Shown: positions 10,304 through 17,853, numbered from the stretch's first letter. The stretch: 20,924 nucleotides of DNA from a virus (IMGVR_UViG_3300016745_000460:1-20924); one strand, 5' to 3'. Program-made: numbers and translations. The notes: generated by a model not told the origin, from the letters alone.

Positions 10304-10344
10304 ATTATAATCATAGTGTGACGCATTACGTCAACACCTATGTG
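10304..10344. promoter_or_regulatory. Divergent promoter region with second operator copy
   Basis: GTGACGCATTACGTCAAC (10318-10335) matches the palindrome at 5828-5845 in 14 of 18 bases. Leftward, TTGACG (complement of 10329-10334), a long 19-base spacer and TATAAT (complement of 10304-10309) would start the ribozyme operon near 10297. Rightward promoter elements are weak (GTGACG with TATGTG at 10339-10344). The site lies between the ribozyme operon and the packaging genes, so the same regulator could act on both. Confidence 0.55.
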
Positions 10345-10355
10345 AAATTTTTTTT

Positions 10356-10427
10356 GAGGGGTACACTGTCAAGTGCGCGGAAGCGTGATGTTCCCTCACT
10401 TGCCCCGGCGCAGACCGGGGACTTTTT
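10356..10427 (+). terminator. Attenuator-like hairpins before the small terminase gene
   Basis: CCCCGG-CGCAGA-CCGGGG (10403-10420) followed by ACTTTTT is a possible intrinsic terminator placed between the promoter and the structural genes. Just upstream, CAAGTG/CACTTG (10370-10375, 10397-10402) can pair, while GAGGG (10356-10360) can pair with CCCTC (10393-10397); the two foldings exclude each other. This arrangement suggests attenuation of late genes. The U run is short, so termination would be partial. Confidence 0.45.
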
Positions 10428-10439
10428 AGGAGAGACGAT

Positions 10440-10844
10440 GTGGCACGAAAGGAACGAGTAAGCAAAGCGCAGATGAAGCGCATTTGTGATGAGCTATGCG
10501 ATGGGCGATCGCTAACCAAGATTTGTCAGGCGGATGAGTTGCCATCGTGGCGCACTGTGCTCCGCTGGGTCCAAGAGGATGAAGATGCCCACGAGATGTA
10601 TCGGAAGGCCAGAGCGTTGCAGGCAGAGATTTTGCGCGACCAGATTATTGATTTAGTCGAACAGCCGCTCCCGGACGATCCAAAGCTCGCACAAGCAGAG
10701 GTCCAGCGTAGACGACTTGAAGCTGATCAAAAGGACAAGTATGTGAGACAGCTTGCTCCGTTGGGTATTCGCAATAAGGCTGTCGATACTAAGGATCAAA
10801 TGAGTGGCACGATCACTCTTAAATGGAATGATGCTGAGAGCTAA
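10440..10844 (+). CDS. terS: Terminase small subunit
   Basis: The protein has 134 residues and starts with GTG at 10440; the overlapping ATG at 10438 hits a stop after seven codons, and AGGAGAG is correctly placed. Residues about 1-55 form a helix-turn-helix with a Trp-containing recognition part (MKRICDELCDGRSLTKICQ, then LPSWRTVLRWVQ), followed by a helical oligomerisation region and a short strand-like tail (GTITLKW). This is the Sf6-type small terminase layout: it recognises the packaging site and delivers DNA to the large subunit. The large terminase gene follows after an unusual 420-base gap. Confidence 0.8.
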   Translation: MARKERVSKAQMKRICDELCDGRSLTKICQADELPSWRTVLRWVQEDEDAHEMYRKARALQAEILRDQIIDLVEQPLPDDPKLAQAEVQRRRLEADQKDKYVRQLAPLGIRNKAVDTKDQMSGTITLKWNDAES

Positions 10845-11263
10845 TATAAGGCTCTGTGAGCGGACTTTGCATAAATGGCACATGTTTGTGCCATGTTTGG
10901 TACAGGTTCTGAAGCAGGGCTTTGAGTGAAGCGAGAGAGATAAGGTCAATGATGATGCGGGATAGAGAGATTGGACTGGCTGAAATGACACATATAGTAA
11001 GTGCTGTGTGGCAGTGGTCTCGCGCACGAGGCTTGAAGGCATGAAGAGATCCGACAACCATGCCCTCCGATTTAACATAATCTACGTTATGCGACACGGA
11101 CGTTCTAGGATTCATGCGGGTTCCAGCCTTTCGATCGCACCGTTCAGCTACCGATCGGCCACGATCGACACCCGGTCGCAAAAGAAAATTGGACCGACCC
11201 AGTCCCCGCCAGACGCCGCGCCGATACATAGCGTATAACTCACCTGTACAGGAGTGTCTTACA
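10845..11263 (+). other. Long gap between the terminase genes
   Basis: This 419-base stretch holds no convincing large gene. It contains a strong hairpin, ATGGCACA-TGTT-TGTGCCAT (10875-10894), a 31-codon frame (10949-11044), and three CGATCG copies at 11132, 11152 and 11162, the last two only ten bases apart. Long open frames here on both strands lack ribosome-binding sites and family features. A packaging (pac or cos) site or a small RNA would be sensible contents, but neither is proven. Confidence 0.4.
10949..11044 (+). CDS. Possible 31-residue peptide
   Basis: The frame starts with three consecutive ATG codons; AAGG lies just upstream and serves the second or third best. The product (MMMRDREIGLAEMTHIVSAV, then a Trp- and Arg-containing end) could form an amphipathic helix. 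The frame stands alone between the terminase genes. It is weakly supported. Confidence 0.3.
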   Translation: MMMRDREIGLAEMTHIVSAVWQWSRARGLKA

Positions 11264-12547
11264 TTGACTGAGATCCACATTCCATATAGCCCAAGGCCAC
11301 TGCAGAGAAAACTCCATGACGCTCTTCGCGATAAACGATGGGGTGTCGTAGTGTGTCATCGTCGATTTGGCAAAACGGTCATGGCGATCAACCATTTGCT
11401 TCGTGACGCGATCTTGACGGACAAGGCGAACCCCAGGTATGCGTACATTGCGCCGACGTACAGGCAGGCTAAGAACGTGGCCTGGGACTATTTAAAGCAG
11501 TTTGGGGGCGCGATCCCTATGGTGAGGTTTCATGAGACCGAATTACGTTGCGATTTGCCAAATGGCGCTCGGATTCAATTGCTCGGCGCGGAGAACCCTG
11601 ATTCGCTTCGTGGCATTTACCTTGATGGAGCCGTGCTCGACGAGATGGCAGACATGCCGGAGTCCTTGTTTCCGGAAATTATTAGACCTGCGTTATCAGA
11701 TCGTAAGGGGTGGGCCGTCTTCATTGGGACGCCCCGTGGTCATAATGCGTTCTTTGAACTGTATGAAGCCGCCACTGGACAGCAAGATTGGTTCACGCAG
11801 GTATATAAGGCCAGCCAGACTGGGATCTTGGACGACGAGGAACTATCAGCCGCCCAAGCAATGATGTCGCATGATCAGTTTGAACAAGAGTTTGAGTGCT
11901 CATGGGTTGCAAACGTGCCGGGGGCTATTTTCGGGAAAGAGTTACAGGAGGCCCAGGAGAAGGGGCGCATCACTGAGATACCTTACGATGAGGGTTACCG
12001 GGTTGATACCTGGTGGGATTTGGGGGTTGGAGACTCGACCGCTGTCTGGTTTACCCAAACGATTGGGCGAGCTATCTATGTAATTGATTTCTACGAAAAC
12101 CGGAATGAGGGCTTGCCGCATTACGCTGGGGTGCTTCAACAGAAGGGATATCTTTACGGGACGCACAATGCCCCGCATGATATTGAGGTCAGGGAACTTG
12201 GGTCCGGGAAGTCCAGACGAGAGATTGCTTACGACCTTGGGATTAATTTCCGGGTTGTTCCGAAGCTTCCTTTGGAGGATGGAATCCATGCGGCTCAATT
12301 GTTGCTGGCTAGATGCTCATTCGACCGGGCAAGGTGTAAGGAAGGCCTGGAGTGTTTACGCCACTACCACCGGGCTTATAATGAGAAGGCTCGATCGTTC
12401 CGGGCAACGCCGGTACATGATTGGAGTTCCCACGGTGCCGATGCCTTTAGGTATCTTGCCGTAGGGTTGCGAGAAAGTAGACAATACGAGCGTCCGCCGC
12501 AAATGATCGCGGACTCAAACTATAATCCACTAGGAGTTAGTCTGTAA
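11264..12547 (+). CDS. terL: Terminase large subunit (packaging ATPase-nuclease)
   Basis: This motor pumps DNA into the prohead and cuts concatemers. The start is TTG at 11264 with AGGAG nine bases upstream; the frame extends to 11114 but that part looks non-coding. From TTG there are 427 residues: adenine-binding region around RPLQRKLHDAL, Walker A CHRRFGKT (31-38), Walker B GAVLDE (122-127) with catalytic E127, and the coupling motif GTPRG (155-159). The nuclease domain has D252 and D257 in WWDLGVGDST and a late D in HDWSSHGADAFRY. Its stop overlaps the next start (TAATG). Confidence 0.92.
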   Translation: MTEIHIPYSPRPLQRKLHDALRDKRWGVVVCHRRFGKTVMAINHLLRDAILTDKANPRYAYIAPTYRQAKNVAWDYLKQFGGAIPMVRFHETELRCDLPNGARIQLLGAENPDSLRGIYLDGAVLDEMADMPESLFPEIIRPALSDRKGWAVFIGTPRGHNAFFELYEAATGQQDWFTQVYKASQTGILDDEELSAAQAMMSHDQFEQEFECSWVANVPGAIFGKELQEAQEKGRITEIPYDEGYRVDTWWDLGVGDSTAVWFTQTIGRAIYVIDFYENRNEGLPHYAGVLQQKGYLYGTHNAPHDIEVRELGSGKSRREIAYDLGINFRVVPKLPLEDGIHAAQLLLARCSFDRARCKEGLECLRHYHRAYNEKARSFRATPVHDWSSHGADAFRYLAVGLRESRQYERPPQMIADSNYNPLGVSL

Positions 12548-12819
12548 TGGGTAAGATCATCAATCAAATTGGCCGAGAAGTCGGCAAGCTGTTCGGTGTG
12601 GATATGAGCGTCCCCGATCTTCCTCCCCCACCTCCAGCGCCGCCAGTCACGCCAAGAGAGGCGATTGACCCAGCGAAATCTGTTAGCGCAGGGACGAAGA
12701 AAAAAGTTGCCGCCAGGAAAAACAGAAGTGGGACGGTCCGCACTTCAACGCGAGGCGTGACCAGCGATGAAGCGATTGTCTATAAATCTTTGCTATCAGG
12801 AAGCGACAAAGCCGAATGA
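12547..12819 (+). CDS. Small Pro-rich protein with RGV C-terminal motif
   Basis: The protein has 90 residues and starts in the terminase stop (TAATG). It consists of an N-terminal amphipathic helix (1-20), a proline run (LPPPPPAPPVTP), a basic linker, and a C-terminal RTSTRGVTSDEAIVYKSLLS segment. The last segment resembles the end of the protein at 13216-13524. Proteins of this type sit beside portal genes in several podovirus-like phages; a role in the virion or in portal assembly is plausible. No enzymatic motif. Confidence 0.65.
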   Translation: MGKIINQIGREVGKLFGVDMSVPDLPPPPPAPPVTPREAIDPAKSVSAGTKKKVAARKNRSGTVRTSTRGVTSDEAIVYKSLLSGSDKAE

Positions 12820-13244
12820 TACGACCTCTTCTGCGGGCTGATGAGCATGAGGCTGATAGGCTGTTCGACCTGATGGTTGATATGGACTATCCGCATATTG
12901 CCGATCATGAGGACAAGCTTGAGTACGCAGTGATGTTTCGTTGCATGAATGAAGATGCGACAGCAGGGTATTTCTGGTTTTATCGTTTAGAGGAATTCCA
13001 TGACAAGTACGCGATGCATGCGATTGTCAAGCCAGAATACCAGTCTCGGTTTTTTTCGCGTACACTCTTGACAACGGTATTCAATTTATTATGGGCTGTT
13101 GGTGCAAGTAAGATTGTAGTCGAGTACGACTACCAAGATTTAGCAATTCGGTTAGGTGGATCAGAGACTGACCTTGGTGTAGAGATCAACTTACCGTTTA
13201 AATGGAGATCAAGACATGTCAAGAGTAATTCGCAAAGTTGTTAG
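12816..13244 (+). CDS. GNAT-fold acetyltransferase-like protein
   Basis: The protein has 142 residues and overlaps the previous gene by ATGA. The layout is that of a GNAT domain: N-terminal strand-helix (MIRPLLRADEHEADRLFDLM), a central strand pair (TAGYFWFYRLEEFHDKYAMHAIVKPEYQ), then a helix (SRTLLTTVFNLLWAVGASKIVVEYD). The usual acetyl-CoA loop (Q/RxxGxG/A) is not clear, so it may be inactive or bind another ligand. Similar proteins occur between terminase and portal genes in other phages, with unknown role. Confidence 0.55.
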   Translation: MIRPLLRADEHEADRLFDLMVDMDYPHIADHEDKLEYAVMFRCMNEDATAGYFWFYRLEEFHDKYAMHAIVKPEYQSRFFSRTLLTTVFNLLWAVGASKIVVEYDYQDLAIRLGGSETDLGVEINLPFKWRSRHVKSNSQSC

Positions 13245-13524
13245 GAACCCCGTTAAGGCGGTTAAAGAAGTTATCTCAGCGGCTGGTGGGACACCAGACC
13301 AACCGGCCCCGGAAGCCCCGAAAGTCGCGGAGCCAACAAAGCCTGCGGTAAAGCCAAAGGAAGCAGTGAAGCCTACGCCATCAACCGGGGCGGTATCCGG
13401 TCAATCAGCGGACGCTAGATCTAAAGCCGCACAACGCCGTGGCAGGCGGTCAAATATCATGACTGGATCGCGTGGCGTAAGCGGTAACGTGCAAACCACT
13501 AAGAAGACATTGCTCGGAGGCTAG
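13216..13524 (+). CDS. Pro/Ala/Lys-rich protein with RGV C-terminal motif
   Basis: The protein has 102 residues and GGAG precedes the ATG; it overlaps the previous gene by 29 bases. A basic amphipathic N-terminus (MSRVIRKVVRNPVKAVKEVI) is followed by a disordered linker of Pro, Ala, Lys and Glu, then SNIMTGSRGVSGNVQTTKKT ending LLGG. The end matches the pattern of the gene at 12547, so the two look like diverged paralogues. The gene sits two bases before the portal gene. A small structural or assembly function is likely. Confidence 0.65.
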   Translation: MSRVIRKVVRNPVKAVKEVISAAGGTPDQPAPEAPKVAEPTKPAVKPKEAVKPTPSTGAVSGQSADARSKAAQRRGRRSNIMTGSRGVSGNVQTTKKTLLGG

Positions 13525-13526
13525 TC

Positions 13527-15134
13527 ATGGATAATCCTCTTGCCCACCATATTTTGCGACAGCTAGGCTCTCTCCAAAGCCAGCGCGAAGTTTGGGAGTC
13601 ACACTGGCAAGAGATTGCTGATTATGTGGTCCCCAGGAAGGCTGATGTCACGAAGAAGAGAACTTCTGGTGACAAGCGCACCGAGCTAATCTTTGACTCT
13701 ACCGCGATTCATGCCGCTGAATTATTATCTGCGTCTCTTCATGGGATGCTCACAAATGCATCAACTAAGTGGTTCTCTTTAAGATTCCGTGACAAAGAAC
13801 TCAACGGAAACGACGAAGCAAAGGAATGGCTTGAGTCTGCTGAAGACACAATGTATGCGGCGTTTGCCCGCTCTAATTTCCAAGAACAGGTCCATGAGCT
13901 TTATCATGACTTGATCACATTTGGGACAGGCGTGATGTTTATTGCGTCTGACAAAGAGCAAACACTGCGTTTCCAGACTAGGCATTGCTCTGAAGTCTAC
14001 CTATCTGAGGATGCGAATGGCCGAGTTGACACAGTGTTCCGTAAGTTCAAGATGCCCGCCAAAGCAGTCATCGAGCGATTTGGAGACGGGGTTAGCCAGA
14101 AAATTATAGACAAGGCGAAAGTAAACCCTTACGAAATGCTGACTCTGGTGCATGCGGTGTACCCCAGGTCTGACAGAGACCCTAAGTTACTGACATCTCA
14201 GAACAAGCCTTTTGCGTCGGTTTATATTGACCCGGACTCCAAGGTGGTGCTGAGTGAGTCTGGCTTTGATGAGTTGCCTTATGTCGCGCCTCGCTTCTTG
14301 AAAGCATCGTTTGAGATTGGGTACGGTCGATCACCTGCAATGACGGCTCTCCCAGATATCAAAATGCTTAACAAGATGTCTGAAGTTACAATCCGCGCGG
14401 CCCAGAAACAGGTTGATCCACCGCTAATGGTCCCAGATGATGGATACATGTTGCCGATTCGGACTGTACCTGGGGGCCTAAACTTCTATCGCTCAGGCAC
14501 TCGTGATCGGATTGAGCCTCTCAACACTGGCGCAAATACCCCGCTGGGCTTGAGCATGGAAGAACAACGCCGGAATGCAATCCGCTCTGCGTTTTACGTG
14601 GACCAGCTAACTCTTTCACAGGGTCCACAGATGACTGCGACAGAGGTCATCCAGAGAACCGAAGAGAAAATGCGGTTACTTGGGCCAGTTCTTGGGCGCT
14701 TGCAGGCAGAAATGTTGCAACCGATGATTCAACGGTGCTTCCAAATTATTGCGAAACAAAAACTGTTTAATGTCGCTCCGGACATTTTGCGTAACGTAGA
14801 TATCGATATTGAGTATGTGTCGCCAATTGCCAAAGCGCAGAGGCAGGGAGACGTTCGCGACGCGCTACAACTCCTAGAGTTACTGTCTCCGTTAGCTCAA
14901 CTAGACCAAAGTGTTATTGACTATGTTGACGCAGATGGTATGGCGAAATATCTGATGCAAACTTTGTCTGTCCCTGCGACAACTGTTCGCGGAGAAACAG
15001 AAGTTGCACAGCGCAGAGAAGAGCGGAAGCAGATGGAACAGCAAATGATGGAACAGCAACAAATGATGGCTGAAGCGCAAGCGATGGGCCAAGCCGCTCC
15101 AGGCATGAAGCTTATACAAGGTGGCGCTGAGTGA
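13527..15134 (+). CDS. Portal (head-tail connector) protein
   Basis: The 535-residue length is typical for the T7 gp8-like connector family. The N-terminus (HHILRQLGSLQSQREVWESHWQEIADYVVPRK) and TELIFDSTAIHAAELLSASLHGMLTNASTKWFSL are characteristic, as are MTATEVIQRTEEKMRLLGPVLGRLQAEML and the following helical part. The protein forms a dodecameric ring at one capsid vertex through which DNA passes and to which the tail attaches. The C-terminus is a Gln/Met-rich, probably helical barrel or disordered tail. The stop overlaps the GTG of the next gene. Confidence 0.92.
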   Translation: MDNPLAHHILRQLGSLQSQREVWESHWQEIADYVVPRKADVTKKRTSGDKRTELIFDSTAIHAAELLSASLHGMLTNASTKWFSLRFRDKELNGNDEAKEWLESAEDTMYAAFARSNFQEQVHELYHDLITFGTGVMFIASDKEQTLRFQTRHCSEVYLSEDANGRVDTVFRKFKMPAKAVIERFGDGVSQKIIDKAKVNPYEMLTLVHAVYPRSDRDPKLLTSQNKPFASVYIDPDSKVVLSESGFDELPYVAPRFLKASFEIGYGRSPAMTALPDIKMLNKMSEVTIRAAQKQVDPPLMVPDDGYMLPIRTVPGGLNFYRSGTRDRIEPLNTGANTPLGLSMEEQRRNAIRSAFYVDQLTLSQGPQMTATEVIQRTEEKMRLLGPVLGRLQAEMLQPMIQRCFQIIAKQKLFNVAPDILRNVDIDIEYVSPIAKAQRQGDVRDALQLLELLSPLAQLDQSVIDYVDADGMAKYLMQTLSVPATTVRGETEVAQRREERKQMEQQMMEQQQMMAEAQAMGQAAPGMKLIQGGAE

Positions 15135-15385
15135 AAGAGCTTGAAGATCTTAGAAACAGTTATCGGTTAATTTTTGGCGCTAATGACGGGGAAACTGTTT
15201 TAGCAGACTTGCAAGCACGTTTTCATTGCCACTCCCCGTCATTTTCTCCAGACTCTCACGAAACAGCCTTTAGAGAAGGCCAGCGATCTGTCGTGCTGTT
15301 TATACAAAATATGCTGGTAAAACAAACACTTAATGGTCAATCATTAGAAGGATATCAAGACAATGTCGGAAGAACAGGTAGCTGA
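15131..15385 (+). CDS. Bbp19-like small phage protein
   Basis: The protein has 84 residues with a GTG start inside the portal stop (GTGA). The pattern YRLIFGANDGETVLADLQARF, then an EGQRSVVLFIQNML helix, resembles the Bbp19 family of podovirus proteins located between portal and scaffold genes. The family's function is not known to me; position suggests an assembly or minor virion role. The end overlaps the scaffold gene by 23 bases. Confidence 0.65.
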   Translation: MKELEDLRNSYRLIFGANDGETVLADLQARFHCHSPSFSPDSHETAFREGQRSVVLFIQNMLVKQTLNGQSLEGYQDNVGRTGS

Positions 15386-16172
15386 AGTCCCTGAAGAAGG
15401 GGTAGCTCAGTCTGTCGAGACTGGGGATTGGAGATCATCCATTCCAGAAGAAATTCGCGAGCATCGTTCGTTATCTACGATCCCGGATGTTGGTGCGCTT
15501 GCAAAATCATATGTGCATGCACAGCAAATGATCGGAGCAGATAAGGTTGTCATACCTAGCGAAGGCGCAAGCGATGAGCAATGGAATGAATTTTTCGCAA
15601 AGGTTGGCAGGCCTGCTGACCCTGATGGATATCAAATCCAGGCATCGGACGGCGATATCCCGGAAATGGTTGATTGGTATAGAAAAACTGCGCATGAGCT
15701 TGGGTTAAATGACCGGCAGGCTACGGAGTTGTTTGCTCGATACAGCGAGTTTGCGCAGAGCATGAATGCTTCTGGCGAAGTTAACCGAGAGCAATTCATT
15801 GCCCAGGCGGAAGCGGATCTTCGAGCGGAGTTTGGTCCAGCTTTTGACGAGCGACTAGATAATGGCCGGGCAATTGTGGAGCAATTCTCTGATCCAGGAA
15901 TTATGGAAATGCAGATGGCCGACGGCACTTTGCTGGGAGATAACCCTGAATTTATCCGGATGGTTATGCACGTTGGAGAGTTTATTTCTTCCAGGATGGG
16001 CGAAGACCAGCTTGAAGGAATGAAGGTATCTAATGCCATGACTGTGCAAGATGCGCAGGAAGAACTTGCGAAGATAAGGAGAGAAGGTTCTCCTTTCTGG
16101 AAGAGCAACGACCCAGAGCATGATGCTTATGTGCGTCGAGGCCTGGAACTGCAAGAGATGATTCATGGATGA
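15363..16172 (+). CDS. Scaffolding protein
   Basis: The protein has 269 residues, is acidic, and is predicted mostly helical. The N-terminal part is acidic and disordered (EEQVAEVPEEG), then WRSSIPEEIREHRSLSTIPDVGALAKSYVHAQQMIG, a segment that recurs in podovirus scaffolds. The middle has PADPDGYQI and long helices (EADLRAEFGPAFDERLDNG), and the end is a helix with a charged tail. Scaffolds direct capsid assembly and leave or are cleaved before packaging. It lies between portal and capsid genes, as usual. AAGGA is nine bases upstream of the ATG. Confidence 0.85.
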   Translation: MSEEQVAEVPEEGVAQSVETGDWRSSIPEEIREHRSLSTIPDVGALAKSYVHAQQMIGADKVVIPSEGASDEQWNEFFAKVGRPADPDGYQIQASDGDIPEMVDWYRKTAHELGLNDRQATELFARYSEFAQSMNASGEVNREQFIAQAEADLRAEFGPAFDERLDNGRAIVEQFSDPGIMEMQMADGTLLGDNPEFIRMVMHVGEFISSRMGEDQLEGMKVSNAMTVQDAQEELAKIRREGSPFWKSNDPEHDAYVRRGLELQEMIHG

Positions 16173-16353
16173 TAGAGAGTTTAAACTTGAAGTTTTACGG
16201 GTTACACTAAGTTATAGCTCTATGAGCCAACAAAGGAATATCCTTGAAGAGGCTCAGAAAAACCTTGACTGGTGCTGTGCTCCGATTGACAAGCCAGTGG
16301 CCCGATCGGCTAAAGCACTAGCTAAGAGTGAGTTGAATCAGGATAAGCGTTAA
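16165..16353 (+). CDS. Small helical unknown protein before the capsid gene
   Basis: The protein has 62 residues and overlaps the scaffold gene end by eight bases. It is helical, with two Cys in tandem (DWCCAP) and a basic C-terminus. Not recognised. Its position between scaffold and capsid suggests a small assembly factor, but coding status is less certain than for its neighbours. Confidence 0.55.
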   Translation: MDDREFKLEVLRVTLSYSSMSQQRNILEEAQKNLDWCCAPIDKPVARSAKALAKSELNQDKR

Positions 16354-16385
16354 GCCCCTGTCGGAAGCAGAATCCGGAATCTGCA

Positions 16386-16431
16386 CGTTATCGTCCCGTG
16401 GTACGGGGTAGCGAGTTGATTATTATTTTTT
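16386..16431 (+). terminator. Possible weak terminator or leader hairpin before capsid gene
   Basis: CGTTAT pairs with GTAGCG (using wobbles) outside the perfect CCCGT-GGT-ACGGG hairpin (16395-16407). A T-rich stretch ending in TTTTTT (16426-16431) follows after a 12-base gap. The distance to the T run makes strong termination unlikely. It may protect the 5' end of a processed capsid mRNA. Confidence 0.35.
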
Positions 16432-16453
16432 GCAACTGAATAGGAGAGACGCT

Positions 16454-17317
16454 ATGTCTAACCAAATCACTACTGCATTCGTGCAACAGTTCAGCAGTAA
16501 CGTACAACTGCTGTCCCAACAGCGCGGGTCTATCCTGCGTGGGGCTGTCTCTGAAGAATCAGTGACAGGTGAAAAAGCTTTCTTTGATCAGATTGGTGCA
16601 TCTGCGGCTGTGAAGCGTACTTCACGCCACGGCGACACTCCGATCGTTGAGACTCCACATTCACGCCGTATGGTCACTATGGACTCATACGAGTGGGCGG
16701 ATCTCATCGATGACGCTGACAAAGTTCGCATGCTGATCGATCCTACGTCTACCTACGCGCAAGCGGCGGCGGCGGCGATGGGACGCGCAATGGATGATGC
16801 AATCATCGACGCGGCCATTGGTACTGCTAAGACAGGTAAGACTGGGGCAACAAGCCAGGCAATGCTTTCTGGGCATCAAATTGCAAACGGCGGGGCTGAC
16901 CTGTCTCTTGCAAAACTCATTGAGACAAAGAAGATTTTGGATTTGGCTTCTGTCGATCCATCAATTCAGCGTCACATTGTTGTTGGTCCAGACCAAATCG
17001 AAGCGTTGTTGAACAGCACAACGGTAACAAGCTCTGATTACAATACAGTCAAGGCTTTGGTCCAAGGTGAGATTAATACCTTCCTGGGCTTCCGTTTCCA
17101 CGTGTCTACTCGTCTTGCAAAAGCTGGGAACATTCGTTCTTGCTTTGCATTCGCAGAAGATGGAATCAAGCTAGCTGTCGGCAAAGACGTTGTGTCTCGC
17201 ATCGATGAGCGTTCTGACAAGTCTTACTCTACGCAGGTTTACTACTGCGCTACATTCGGGGCGACTCGCATGGAAGAAGAGAAAGTTGTTCAGATTGACT
17301 GTGATGAATCAGCATAA
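16454..17317 (+). CDS. Major capsid protein
   Basis: The ATG at 16454 with AGGAGAG upstream is preferred over the ATG at 16430, which would include the leader. The protein has 287 residues. MSNQITTAFVQQFSSNVQLLSQQRGSILRGAV, EKAFFDQIG and the stretch MVTMDSYEWADLIDDADKVRMLIDPTSTYAQAAAAAMGRAMDDAIIDAA follow the pattern of HK97-fold podovirus capsids with an N-arm, E-loop and spine helix. The shell of the head is built from several hundred copies. The Ala-rich helix and well-spaced ribosome-binding site fit a highly expressed gene. Confidence 0.88.
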   Translation: MSNQITTAFVQQFSSNVQLLSQQRGSILRGAVSEESVTGEKAFFDQIGASAAVKRTSRHGDTPIVETPHSRRMVTMDSYEWADLIDDADKVRMLIDPTSTYAQAAAAAMGRAMDDAIIDAAIGTAKTGKTGATSQAMLSGHQIANGGADLSLAKLIETKKILDLASVDPSIQRHIVVGPDQIEALLNSTTVTSSDYNTVKALVQGEINTFLGFRFHVSTRLAKAGNIRSCFAFAEDGIKLAVGKDVVSRIDERSDKSYSTQVYYCATFGATRMEEEKVVQIDCDESA

Positions 17318-17330
17318 GGAGATATGAATC

Positions 17331-17807
17331 ATGGCGACTGTATATTCTAATGTTCGCACGAACCTTACTCAGAACGACCCATCTGAGTTCGTACAAGCCA
17401 ATCAGCTTGGTGGCGTAATGCGTGTAGCCCACGCAGAATACGAAGCTTCTGCTTTGGCTAGCGGGGATGACATCGAGATGTTTGCTCTGCCAAACGGTGC
17501 TCGCATCTTACATGGCAAGTTATGCCATGATGCAATGGGCGCAGGCACAACCTTGTCTGTAGGCCATGCGGCTTACGTCAACTCAGCCGGGACTACTGTC
17601 GCGGCAGATGTTGATGAGTACAAGGCGGCGGCGGCTTCAACTGGAGGGCAGTGTGTTGAGGTAGCCAATACTTTGGCTCTTGGCGCTGGCTCTGAGGTTG
17701 ACCTCGATGGCGAAGATGCTGACAACTCATTCGTTGTGACAGTAACAATGGGTGGTGCCGCAGGCACCGGCACTGTTGCGCTCACAATGTACTATGTTGT
17801 TGACTAA
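17331..17807 (+). CDS. Probable capsid decoration or minor head protein
   Basis: The protein has 158 residues and follows the capsid gene by 13 bases. AAGGAG lies just upstream of the ATG. It is Gly/Ala/Val/Thr-rich with alternating strands (SGDDIEMFALPNGARILHGK, TTLSVGHAAYVNSAGTTVAA, FVVTVTMGGAAGTGTVALTM) and looks like a beta-sandwich. Proteins of this make-up directly after capsid genes often decorate the shell. There is no enzyme motif. A terminator-like hairpin follows immediately. Confidence 0.65.
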   Translation: MATVYSNVRTNLTQNDPSEFVQANQLGGVMRVAHAEYEASALASGDDIEMFALPNGARILHGKLCHDAMGAGTTLSVGHAAYVNSAGTTVAADVDEYKAAAASTGGQCVEVANTLALGAGSEVDLDGEDADNSFVVTVTMGGAAGTGTVALTMYYVVD

Positions 17808-17815
17808 ATGAGTCT

Positions 17816-17840
17816 GGGGGCGGCAACGCCCCCTTCTCTT
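17816..17840 (+). terminator. Intrinsic terminator after the capsid genes
   Basis: GGGGGCG-GCAA-CGCCCCC is a perfect seven-pair stem with a GNRA loop, followed by TTCTCTT. It lies between the decoration protein and tail tube A genes. The U run is interrupted, so part of the transcription should read through to the tail genes, giving more capsid than tail mRNA. Confidence 0.7.
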
Positions 17841-17853
17841 AAAAGGAGGTTGC

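Noticed and set aside
11041-11238. Rightward 65-codon frame in the terminase gap
   Set aside because: Its composition is Ser/Pro/Arg-rich, the ribosome-binding site is weak, and it competes with the leader of the large terminase; not supported enough to list as a gene.
11114-11263. Longer N-terminus for the large terminase from the ATG at 11114
   Set aside because: The extra 50 residues are Arg/Pro-rich and unlike terminases, with no ribosome-binding site; TTG at 11264 has AGGAG at the right distance and starts at the conserved domain.
10819-11280. Leftward 153-codon frame across the terminase gap
   Set aside because: It has no ribosome-binding site and no family features, and overlaps the starts of the terminase genes; it is probably a chance frame in the gap.
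16356-16414. A further hammerhead before the capsid gene
   Set aside because: Hairpins are present, but neither strand contains CUGANGA together with GAAA in the needed order, so the core is absent.
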